Part shown: positions 1 through 6,500 of the stretch, in pieces
How positions within the stretch are numbered: the stretch's first letter is position 1
How the letters are laid out: each line of letters begins with the position of its first letter
NCBI GenBank assembly: GCA_902386085.1
Contig: CABMIA010000098.1
Span: forward strand, 1 to 7,509
DNA: 7,509 nt
Direction of reading: 5' to 3'
Source: an uncultured archaeon
GTDB lineage: Archaea; Halobacteriota; Methanosarcinia; Methanosarcinales; Methanoperedenaceae
The notes under the pieces: generated by a model
Databases searched by the model: none
Told to the model about the DNA's origin: nothing
What the model saw: only the letters and a program-made list of their open reading frames with translations
Translations under genes and position numbers: made by a program

Positions 1-2
1 AC

Positions 3-437
3 CAGAACCTGCGTAATGGCGAGTGGGAATACGCGGCATATCATCCGAACAAGACAGTCCTCGTGCCGCCGCAGAACACCTACGTATGCGCAGCCTGTCA
101 CCTTGCAGCCAAAGACAGGGATTTTGTCTTCAGGGGCGCCCTGTTCTTTGCTCCGGGCAGGTACGGCAGCATTCCAGTTGCAGGCCAGAATGAGGTTTTC
201 ATATCATCAATGGGGTTCCACCCGGCTACGCTGCAGGTTAAGTCAGGTACTACTGTCAGGTGGGTGAATTATGATGTAATAATGCATTCTGTAGTCGCGA
301 ACGACCAGTCATTTTCTTCAGCAGTCCTCAATACCGGTGATTCCTTCAACTACACCTTTAGCAAGACCGGGACATTTGAATATGTTTGCGGGATTCATCC
401 GCAACTTATGAAGGCTAAGATTGAAGTTACAGAATAA
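3..437 (+). CDS. Cytochrome P460-like / cupredoxin fusion protein (3' part only)
   Basis: The frame is open to the left edge, so this is the last 144 residues of a longer protein; an internal GTG at 63 is not a credible start because the conserved W-x-Y stretch lies upstream of it. Seen: residues 1-50 carry W-E-Y followed by a heme c motif CAACH (residues 29-33) and K-D-R-D-F-V-F, which matches the C-terminal end of the cytochrome P460 family. Residues about 62-144 form a plastocyanin-like cupredoxin with F-H-P-A-T-L, V-K-S-G-T-T-V-R-W-V-N and type 1 copper ligands His95, Cys129, His132 and Met136 (C-x2-H-x3-M). Known: P460 proteins bind a cross-linked heme c and oxidise hydroxylamine or handle NO; the cross-linking Lys would lie outside the window. 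Inference: an exported periplasmic or cell-surface redox protein passing electrons between heme and copper. Substrate unknown. The T-rich tract after the stop closes the unit. Confidence 0.8.
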   Translation, partial: QNLRNGEWEYAAYHPNKTVLVPPQNTYVCAACHLAAKDRDFVFRGALFFAPGRYGSIPVAGQNEVFISSMGFHPATLQVKSGTTVRWVNYDVIMHSVVANDQSFSSAVLNTGDSFNYTFSKTGTFEYVCGIHPQLMKAKIEVTE

Positions 438-480
438 ATTTCTCTTTTTTTAATTTTAGTTTTTTTTATTTTTTTATTAT
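438..480 (+). terminator. T-rich archaeal transcription terminator
   Basis: Directly after the TAA of the P460/cupredoxin gene there are three long T runs (about 445-451, 460-467 and 469-475) broken by single or paired A residues, with no obvious stem. Archaeal RNA polymerase terminates on such oligo-T tracts without needing a hairpin. Confidence 0.7.
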
Positions 481-492
481 ATTCTTGAGAGT

Positions 493-503
493 AAACTTTA
501 TAT
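493..503 (+). promoter_or_regulatory. TATA box of the groES-groEL operon
   Basis: AAACTTTATAT is the best archaeal TATA element between the upstream terminator and groES. A start site about 25 nt downstream falls near 525-530, giving a leader of roughly 65 nt that contains a hairpin (531-549) and a Shine-Dalgarno site (581-584). A second A/T motif at 563-571 is too close to the ATG to give a leader that includes the Shine-Dalgarno site. Confidence 0.55.
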
Positions 504-530
504 GGAAGTGCAAACAATGAAAAAGCCCGA

Positions 531-554
531 TACAAGCCTGAAACTTGTACGTAC
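531..554 (+). promoter_or_regulatory. Inverted repeat in the groES leader
   Basis: TACAAG (531-536) and CTTGTA (544-549) are a perfect 6-bp inverted repeat around a 7-nt loop. The right arm overlaps the 8-bp palindrome GTACGTAC (547-554). The element sits at or just after the predicted transcription start, where it could be a repressor operator or a 5' leader hairpin. Which heat-shock regulator, if any, binds it cannot be told from the sequence. Confidence 0.4.
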
Positions 555-592
555 ATTAAAAAGCTAATATACGATTTAAAGGAGTGTTATCG

Positions 593-2486
<1,894 letters not shown>

Positions 2487-2515
2487 CGTCTTAAAAGTGA
2501 AAGCTATCTTATATG

Positions 2516-2556
2516 ATGCTCTGTTCTATGAAGTGAACGGAGCATTAATAATTTTT
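2516..2556 (+). terminator. Hairpin-plus-T terminator after groEL
   Basis: An 11-bp stem (2516-2526 with 2535-2545, one G-T pair) encloses an 8-nt loop and is followed by TAATAATTTTT. It lies 30 bases beyond the groEL stop. It resembles a bacterial intrinsic terminator, though the T tract alone could suffice in an archaeon. Confidence 0.7.
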
Positions 2557-2608
2557 ATTCATTTCGATTATGAAAATACCTGATATATTTAAACATAATT
2601 TTATATTA

Positions 2609-2630
2609 GGATAATTTTGCTTTATTATCC
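2609..2630. repeat. Short perfect inverted repeat in AT-rich spacer
   Basis: GGATAAT (2609-2615) and ATTATCC (2624-2630) flank an 8-nt spacer in the very AT-rich gap upstream of the membrane protein. No T run follows, so it is not a clear terminator. It could be an operator or chance in AT-rich DNA. I see no gene in the rest of 2487-2740. Confidence 0.3.
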
Positions 2631-2692
2631 AATTTGACAACTATATAATATATACAACATAAAAATATGGAGCTTTATATTTTAATGTTATA

Positions 2693-2734
2693 CCTATATA
2701 GTATTAATCCAATCATATGATAACATAAAGGAAG
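2693..2734 (+). promoter_or_regulatory. Probable promoter and ribosome site of the membrane-protein gene
   Basis: The A/T motif CCTATATAG (2693-2701) would place a start site near 2722-2727. That leaves a short leader containing AAAGGAAG (2727-2734), six bases before the ATG at 2741. Other TATA-like stretches lie at 2641-2652 and 2673-2680, so the choice of TATA box is uncertain; the ribosome site is clearer. Confidence 0.4.
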
Positions 2735-2740
2735 AATTTT

Positions 2741-3403
2741 ATGGAAGCTTCATGGATTGATAAGCTTTATACACACTACCTCAGTGAAGATTTAGCATAT
2801 CTGTTTTCAGGCGGACTGTTTATTCTTATTATAGAATATACCATCATCCAAGATTATAATCTGCAGCAACAACCATTTCCGCCGCAACAACCATTTTATT
2901 TGCTTACTTTCTTTGCGCTTTCTTATTTACTTGGTATCGTATTTTATGATATAGGTATTATTTTTTTAGTTTACACGGGATATCATGAATCCTATGATGA
3001 TAAAAAAGAGCAAATAAAGATGGATAATATTCGTGAAGTAATTTATTCTTCAAGGATGAAATTCATGCATATTACGCTAAATTCTGTGGGGGTTTCTTCC
3101 CTTGTTGGAGGATTTTTAGCGCTTCTATATTATCGGTTTCAATATTATTTTTCTATTAAATTAGTCAAAAATACGCCGTATATTTATTTTTGGGTTATAT
3201 GTGTTATTTTTGGAATTTATATGATATTAAGTTCGATTAAGACTTGGAATCATATAAGACACTATTATGACGAGGAAACTAAAACCGAAGATCAAAAACG
3301 TCACCATTCCCCTTTATTGCATATTTTCATCGGTTTTTCAATTTTAGCTGTTATAATATTAGCTTTTTTATGGGATTTGCTGATAAATTGGATAAAGATG
3401 TAG
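2741..3403 (+). CDS. Uncharacterised multi-pass membrane protein
   Basis: I do not recognise the family. The 220-residue protein has about five hydrophobic segments: residues 18-37, 54-78, 112-131, 146-165 and 192-215. A polar Gln/Pro stretch with a tandem Q-Q-P-F repeat (43-52) lies between the first two. A charged loop (82-107, D-D-K-K-E-Q and R-E-V) follows segment 2, and a His/Asp/Glu/Lys-rich loop (170-190) precedes segment 5. There is no signal peptide cleavage motif, nucleotide-binding motif or cysteine pair. It has its own promoter and ribosome site and no operon partner. The DNA is much richer in A and T than groEL or the GGR genes and ends in TAG, which fits recent acquisition or relaxed constraint. 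Calling it a real gene rests on frame length, ribosome site and coherent membrane topology. Confidence 0.65.
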   Translation: MEASWIDKLYTHYLSEDLAYLFSGGLFILIIEYTIIQDYNLQQQPFPPQQPFYLLTFFALSYLLGIVFYDIGIIFLVYTGYHESYDDKKEQIKMDNIREVIYSSRMKFMHITLNSVGVSSLVGGFLALLYYRFQYYFSIKLVKNTPYIYFWVICVIFGIYMILSSIKTWNHIRHYYDEETKTEDQKRHHSPLLHIFIGFSILAVIILAFLWDLLINWIKM

Positions 3404-3641
3404 AGGGGAGTCTTTTAACCCCATCCACAACTCTTTTACATAATAGCATTGCTCACACACAGGATGCATTTCTTAAAATATATTCAAACATTAAATCCAC
3501 GGCTCTCTTTTATGGCCCCTGGACGTTCAGGACAGAACTTAAATGAGCACGCCCGTTTGATTATTTTCAAATTCACGCCCACGGTAATAACAATACAAAT
3601 TGTGATAATAAATAGCTATCGCTTTTGTAAAGATATATGAT

Positions 3642-3668
3642 GTAGCTCCATGGTTTTTCAGCTACCAT
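3642..3668. repeat. Two mutually exclusive short hairpins
   Basis: GTAGCT (3642-3647) can pair with AGCTAC (3660-3665). Alternatively ATGGT (3650-3654) can pair with ACCAT (3664-3668), using part of the same right arm. The two folds exclude each other. Position between convergent 3' ends suggests an RNA 3'-end structure; the stems are short and could be chance. Confidence 0.25.
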
Positions 3669-3674
3669 AAGCAC

Positions 3675-3738
3675 CGAACCGGTACGAACTCAAAAACAAA
3701 CTCTGGCTAGTGAATTCGTTCAGTTCGTATTGAGTTCG
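3675..3738. repeat. Cluster of inverted CGAAC / GTTCG elements
   Basis: Two copies of CGAAC (3675-3679, 3685-3689) face ATTCG (3714-3718) and two copies of GTTCG (3723-3727, 3734-3738). The longest pairing is CGAACTCAA (3685-3693) with TTGAGTTCG (3730-3738), nine perfect base pairs. TACGAACT (3683-3690) can instead pair with AGTTCGTA (3722-3729), so one left arm has two alternative partners. The cluster lies 17 bases beyond the stop of the leftward DUF362 gene, and on that strand is followed by a T-rich run (3700-3691). A terminator, a binding-site array or an element end are all possible. Confidence 0.45.
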
Positions 3739-3754
3739 CTGCCAATCGTCTTTT

Positions 3755-4804
3755 TTATTGTGTTAACTTATATCCCCGGCTGCCGCATCCTATTTTTTCA
3801 GCAGATTCGATGTGTATCCAGGGATTGACACCCCAGACATCGTAAATCGACCTGCCATTTTCTTTCATTCTCCCATTGATCAGGTCGATCGTTGCCGAAT
3901 CCAGAGCCACAGGATCTTTTCCTGCCAGTATCCCTATATCTTCAACGAACCTCTCGGCTGAAAAATTAAAGCAATCGCAGCCAGGAGTAAGGTCATATAC
4001 CCAGTTGATATACCCTATCCTGCCATGGAGCGCATTGATCGGGCCAAATGCTGCCTCACCAAGCCTCTTTTGCATTTTATCGGTGGCATCAGGCGGCGGG
4101 ATTATCGCCTCTTCGGGGCAGGCTTCTGCGCATGATAATTCACCGCAGCATTTTGACAGGTCGATGTCAGGCGGCGTAATGGCGCCCCATGGGCAGACCT
4201 CAATGCACTCACCGCACCGGACGCATTTTTCAGGGTCTATGGAAGGTTTTCCTACCTCATGGACTCTTATCTTGCCCGCCCTGTCAAGACATCCCATGCC
4301 AAGATGCTTCACGGCGCCGCCGAATCCTGAACCCGGATGTCCTTTTCCATGCGAGACCACTATCATTGAATCCGCTTCTGCAATGGCGGAGGCAACCGTG
4401 ATACTCTCAAGTTCCTCGCCGTTGATCGTTATCTCTTTCCCGTCATTTCCCCTTAATCCGTCCGCCACAAGAAAGGGCGCATTGATGCTCGCATGTGTGA
4501 AGCCGTTCATGGCTGCCCCGTTTACCAGGTCTGCGGCGTTGAGCTTCATGCCCCGGTACAGGGTGGTGGTGTCGGTAACAAACGGAATCCCTCCCGCTTC
4601 TCTTACAAGGTCGACGACCGTTCTTACGATGACGGGTCTCACATGCGTAGTGTTGCCGTATTCGCCGGGATGTATTTTAACCGCAACAAGATCACCTTTT
4701 TTCACGGGAGAAATCAGGGGAAACAATTTCTTTAGCTGTTCAGGCTGGTTATCCTGCGGCCTTGTGATTTTTGCATTCTTGAATATTATTTCGTCCAAAA
4801 CCAT
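3755..4804 (-). CDS. DUF362 protein with inserted 2[4Fe-4S] ferredoxin domain
   Basis: A cytoplasmic iron-sulfur protein of about 349 residues; the molecular role of DUF362 proteins is not established. Numbered from the GTG at 4807: the N-terminal DUF362 half holds V-K-I-H-P-G-E-Y-G-N (43-52), a T-D-T-T-T-L-Y stretch (78-84) and S-H-G-K-G-H (152-157). A ferredoxin insert follows: C195-x2-C198-x2-C201-x3-C205-P is canonical, while the second set (C220, C221, C226, C230-P) has altered spacing. The C-terminal half resumes DUF362 with G-K-D-P-V-A-L-D-S-A-T (296-306). The start is uncertain: AGGAGTGAT (4811-4803) resembles the Shine-Dalgarno consensus but overlaps GTG (4807) and ATG (4804), and a TTG at 4798 would have better spacing. 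The gene is divergent from the small-protein/ferredoxin set, so a shared redox role is possible but unproven. Confidence 0.88.
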   Translation of the reverse strand: MVLDEIIFKNAKITRPQDNQPEQLKKLFPLISPVKKGDLVAVKIHPGEYGNTTHVRPVIVRTVVDLVREAGGIPFVTDTTTLYRGMKLNAADLVNGAAMNGFTHASINAPFLVADGLRGNDGKEITINGEELESITVASAIAEADSMIVVSHGKGHPGSGFGGAVKHLGMGCLDRAGKIRVHEVGKPSIDPEKCVRCGECIEVCPWGAITPPDIDLSKCCGELSCAEACPEEAIIPPPDATDKMQKRLGEAAFGPINALHGRIGYINWVYDLTPGCDCFNFSAERFVEDIGILAGKDPVALDSATIDLINGRMKENGRSIYDVWGVNPWIHIESAEKIGCGSRGYKLTQ

Positions 4805-4844
4805 CACTCCTGGTATTATTCTTTGTACTATTTCTATTCATTGA

Positions 4845-4855
4845 AATATTTACTT
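4845..4855 (-). promoter_or_regulatory. Leftward TATA-like element for the DUF362 gene
   Basis: On the minus strand GTAAATATTTC (4855-4845) would give a start near 4820-4825 and a leader of about 20 nt that includes AGGAG. It is the best candidate in this short divergent spacer, but A/T motifs are common here. Confidence 0.35.
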
Positions 4856-4859
4856 TCTT

Positions 4860-4873
4860 ATTCCAATTGGAAT
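4860..4873. promoter_or_regulatory. 14-bp perfect palindrome between divergent promoters
   Basis: ATTCCAATTGGAAT is fully self-complementary. It lies just upstream of the leftward TATA element (4845-4855) and about 17 bases upstream of the rightward one (4891-4898). This is where a dimeric regulator could control both directions. The regulator is not identifiable here. Confidence 0.5.
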
Positions 4874-4890
4874 CGAATTAAATCACAATA

Positions 4891-4934
4891 TTTATATAAC
4901 CTGTAGTTAATCCTACATATAACGGTAAAACGGT
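4891..4934 (+). promoter_or_regulatory. Rightward promoter of the 44-aa gene
   Basis: TTTATATA (4891-4898) is a near-consensus archaeal TATA box. A start about 25 nt on falls near 4920, leaving a leader of about 40 nt. A direct repeat of AACGGT (4921-4926, 4929-4934; 8-bp period) sits at the predicted start and might be a regulatory site. Confidence 0.6.
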
Positions 4935-4959
4935 TGGTAATTATAGAGGGTGGTGTATA

Positions 4960-5094
4960 ATGCTAGAAACGTCCGAAGAGAGAGTAAAATTATTGAAAGC
5001 GGGCATTCCGGGCAAGACAATCGAAAAGTTGTATGTGGTATATAATAATTTTACAGTGGTGACAAAACCTGTACTTATAGAAGTTAATGCTTAA
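4960..5094 (+). CDS. 44-residue protein of unknown function
   Basis: I do not recognise the function. ATG at 4960 is preceded by GAGGGTGG (4946-4953), a plausible ribosome site, and by a strong TATA box at the right distance. The protein opens with a charged amphipathic stretch (E-E-R-V-K-L-L-K-A-G, residues 6-15), then I-P-G-K-T-I-E-K-L-Y (16-25) and a hydrophobic C-terminal part (V-V-Y-N-N-F-T-V-V and P-V-L-I-E-V). It has no Cys or His, so it is not a metal protein, and no clear membrane helix. A compact helix followed by beta strands is plausible. Its stop codon lies inside the repeated ferredoxin promoter (GCTTAA at 5089-5094), 40 bases before the ferredoxin ATG, so read-through into the ferredoxin operon is likely. 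Confidence 0.65.
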   Translation: MLETSEERVKLLKAGIPGKTIEKLYVVYNNFTVVTKPVLIEVNA

Positions 5095-5190
5095 TAAAAT
5101 TTATATGTGCCAACTGCATTAACTGGCTGGATTTATGAGCGTTAATGTCAATCGTTATAAATGCGGATATTGCGGTGCATGTGTGGGAGT
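5089..5190 (+). repeat. Promoter/ferredoxin-start direct repeat, copy A
   Basis: This stretch aligns without gaps to 6399-6500, 1310 bp downstream. The first 29 bases (5089-5117), which hold the TATA box, are identical. The next 17 match at 10 positions. The first 55 coding bases from the ATG match at 47, and seven of the eight differences are transitions. Copy A continues into an intact ferredoxin gene. Confidence 0.9.
5097..5108 (+). promoter_or_regulatory. TATA box of the ferredoxin gene
   Basis: AAATTTATATGT lies about 30 bases before the ferredoxin ATG (5135), with no Shine-Dalgarno site between. A start 25 nt downstream would fall within about 5 bases of the ATG, so the mRNA is probably leaderless or nearly so. 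The same element is perfectly conserved at 6407-6418. Confidence 0.6.
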
Positions 5191-5317
5191 GTGCCCGGTA
5201 GGCGCGCTTGAGTTGATCGAAACGTGGATTGAGGTCGATAATACATGTACAAATTGCGGAGTATGTGCAAAAATCTGCCCCGTGGGAGCGCTGGAGATCA
5301 ACGAAAGACAGGTATAA
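5135..5317 (+). CDS. Two-cluster [4Fe-4S] ferredoxin
   Basis: A 60-residue bacterial-type ferredoxin, a small cytoplasmic low-potential electron carrier. Seen: two complete cluster motifs, C10-x2-C13-x2-C16-x3-C20-P and C38-x2-C41-x2-C44-x3-C48-P. Each is followed by V-G-A-L-E, showing the internal two-fold repeat of the fold. It has no extra domain. ATG at 5135 is the only sensible start and probably opens a leaderless message. Known: in Methanosarcina acetivorans the ferredoxin gene next to geranylgeranyl reductase encodes the electron donor needed for full lipid saturation. Inference: this ferredoxin reduces the flavoprotein at 5389 and/or the one at 6513. Its TAA overlaps an ATG (5317-5319) of a 17-codon frame with no recognisable product. 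Confidence 0.95.
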   Translation: MSVNVNRYKCGYCGACVGVCPVGALELIETWIEVDNTCTNCGVCAKICPVGALEINERQV

Positions 5318-5334
5318 TGCCCAATGCCCCGCAG

Positions 5335-5357
5335 GATCCGGACCTTGCAGGTCGATC
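5335..5357 (+). promoter_or_regulatory. Hairpin between ferredoxin and GGR-like gene
   Basis: GACCT (5341-5345) pairs with AGGTC (5349-5353) around a TGC loop. The stem is extended by GATC (5335-5338) with GATC (5354-5357) across a two-base bulge. It lies in the 71-base gap before the flavoprotein gene, which has no visible ribosome site, so it may adjust the ferredoxin-to-flavoprotein ratio by attenuation or RNA processing. Function is inference. Confidence 0.4.
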
Positions 5358-5366
5358 ATGTGAATA

Positions 5367-5388
5367 TTAAATAAAAATATGTGCAACT
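5367..5388 (+). repeat. Possible third, shortened copy of the promoter motif
   Basis: This stretch contains ATATGTGCAACT right before the ATG at 5389. It resembles ATATGTGCCAACT in the two long repeats with small deletions. It is too close to the ATG to work as a TATA box for this gene, so it is either a relic or a shared non-promoter motif. Confidence 0.4.
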
Positions 5389-6396
5389 ATGTCGGATTAT
5401 GATGCAATAATAGCGGGTGCGAGTTTTGCGGGACTTACAGTAGCCGATAATATAGACGGGGATATTCTACTTGTTGATAGAAAAGAAATCGGGACAAAAC
5501 AAACTTCTGCCTGCGCCACCTTCACATCCGTATTAGAAGAGGTTGGGTGCAAGAATTCCATATTGCAGGAATTTGATACCCTTGTACTTCACATACCAGA
5601 GGAAAGGAATGTGGAACTTGTCGAGCCAATAAGTACTTTTGACTATGAAAAATACTGCAAAACCATAGCCGGAAGGCTAAAGGCTAAAATACTCATCAGC
5701 CCGGTCAATGGTGTGTCAGGTCAAACTGTTTTAACAGAATCCGGGAATTTTAATTCGGAATGCATTATCGATTGCACTGGCTGGAGGGCTGTGCTTGGGA
5801 GTTCGCTTGGGAAAGGTTATGTGAGCAGGGATAAACTGGTGTTCGGCATAGAATCAGAGGTAAATTATGCCGATGACAAACTTCATTTTTTCATTGACCC
5901 TGAAATCATCCCGTGCGGTGCGGCCTGGATTTTCCCGGTTGGGAGTAAATCACGTATTGGTCTTGCGAGTTATGCCGGAAAGACAGAAATTCTCCAACAG
6001 CTAACTCAATTTCTTAAGGGTATGTCTCTTGATCCGGAAGATGTCCATGGCGGGTATATCCCTTTAGGCCTGCGGGAGCCTGTTATGGGAAATGTATTCA
6101 TGGTTGGCGATTCGGCAGGCCATGCAACTCCAACTGTTGGGGAAGGGATCCGTCCTACAGTGTATTTTAGCAAGGAATGTGCAAGAATTGTCCAGAACAT
6201 CATTGATGGAGATAAAACTCTCAAATACGGTCTTGGGGAGTACAGGAAAATCGTTGACAGGAAGAAAAGGGGATACAGCATGCTGATGAACATGCAAGGC
6301 CGCCTGATGAATGACCATGTGCCTGAGACAATCAAAAAAGCGGCATGTAGCAGGATTTTTTCAAAGCTATTCCAGAGAATGTATATAGGGATATGA
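5389..6396 (+). CDS. Divergent geranylgeranyl-reductase-family FAD protein
   Basis: A 335-residue flavoprotein of the GGR/COG0644 type. Seen: an N-terminal Rossmann FAD site G-A-S-F-A-G (10-15) in which the middle glycine of the usual GxGxxG is Ser; an acidic residue at the end of strand 2 (Asp30); a lone Cys42 where canonical GGRs have R-C-A-E-G-V; D-C-T-G-W (128-132); A-W-I-F-P (179-183), matching the family's Y-x-W-x-F-P motif; and the second FAD motif V-F-M-V-G-D-S-A-G (236-244) followed by P-T-V-G-E-G-I-R-P (248-256). Known: GGRs saturate isoprenoid double bonds of archaeal lipids. The altered motifs suggest another isoprenoid (for example a quinone or polyprenol) or a different reaction. 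ATG at 5389 is the only in-frame start, since an in-frame TAA lies at 5368-5370. No ribosome site is visible; it is probably expressed with the ferredoxin. Confidence 0.85.
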   Translation: MSDYDAIIAGASFAGLTVADNIDGDILLVDRKEIGTKQTSACATFTSVLEEVGCKNSILQEFDTLVLHIPEERNVELVEPISTFDYEKYCKTIAGRLKAKILISPVNGVSGQTVLTESGNFNSECIIDCTGWRAVLGSSLGKGYVSRDKLVFGIESEVNYADDKLHFFIDPEIIPCGAAWIFPVGSKSRIGLASYAGKTEILQQLTQFLKGMSLDPEDVHGGYIPLGLREPVMGNVFMVGDSAGHATPTVGEGIRPTVYFSKECARIVQNIIDGDKTLKYGLGEYRKIVDRKKRGYSMLMNMQGRLMNDHVPETIKKAACSRIFSKLFQRMYIGI

Positions 6397-6398
6397 GG

Positions 6399-6500
6399 GC
6401 TTAATAAAATTTATATGTGCCAACTGCGTTAGCAGGCAAGACCTATGAGCGTTAAAATCAATCGTTATAAATATGGATACTGCGATGCGTATGTGGGAGC
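6399..6500 (+). repeat. Promoter/ferredoxin-start direct repeat, copy B
   Basis: Downstream copy of 5089-5190, beginning three bases after the stop of the divergent GGR gene. The promoter part is identical over 29 bases and includes a TATA box at 6407-6418. Similarity stops near 6499, about 13 bases before the second GGR starts. The perfect promoter beside a drifted spacer implies selection on the promoter or recent gene conversion. Confidence 0.9.
6407..6418 (+). promoter_or_regulatory. Duplicated TATA box driving the second GGR
   Basis: AAATTTATATGT is identical to the ferredoxin promoter. The predicted start near 6440 would make the relic ATG at 6445 the first codon of an almost leaderless message that also carries the GGR. 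Confidence 0.55.

Larger units (their letters stand above)
3404..3754. other. 351-bp stretch without a convincing gene
   Basis: The region separates two convergent genes. It begins with GGGG (3405-3408) and CCCC (3419-3422) around TCTTTTAA, a possible weak terminator for the membrane-protein gene. The middle, about 3440-3640, can be read as a 63-codon frame from a TTG, but it has no ribosome site and no motif I recognise. The right part carries a hairpin (3642-3665) and a cluster of CGAAC/GTTCG elements (3675-3738). I see no tRNA, CRISPR or transposase. It may be decayed DNA or the 3' untranslated regions of the flanking genes. Confidence 0.5.

Noticed and set aside
16..267. Open frame overlapping the P460/cupredoxin gene in another phase
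   Set aside because: The overlapping frame has the CAACH heme motif and the copper ligands; this one has arginine/serine-rich shadow composition and no motif.
563..573. A second TATA-like motif just before groES
   Set aside because: It lies about 20 bases from the ATG, so transcription would begin at or inside the coding region and omit the Shine-Dalgarno site.
584..592. GTG at 584 as the groES start
   Set aside because: It lies inside the GGAG ribosome site; ATG at 593 has correct spacing and gives the normal GroES N-terminus.
3449..3640. 63-codon frame starting with TTG
   Set aside because: No ribosome site, no TATA at a suitable distance and no recognisable motif; likely chance in AT-rich DNA, though a decayed gene cannot be excluded.
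3876..4844. Long rightward open frame opposite the DUF362 gene
   Set aside because: The minus strand encodes clear DUF362 and ferredoxin motifs; the plus-strand translation is Ser/Pro-rich and featureless, a mirror of the real gene.
5317..5370. 17-codon ORF overlapping the ferredoxin stop (TAATG)
   Set aside because: Too short, with no homology that I recognise; kept only as a note because it lies in a possible relic region.
5084..5386. Leftward 100-codon frame across the ferredoxin
   Set aside because: Antisense shadow of a gene with eight correctly spaced cysteines.
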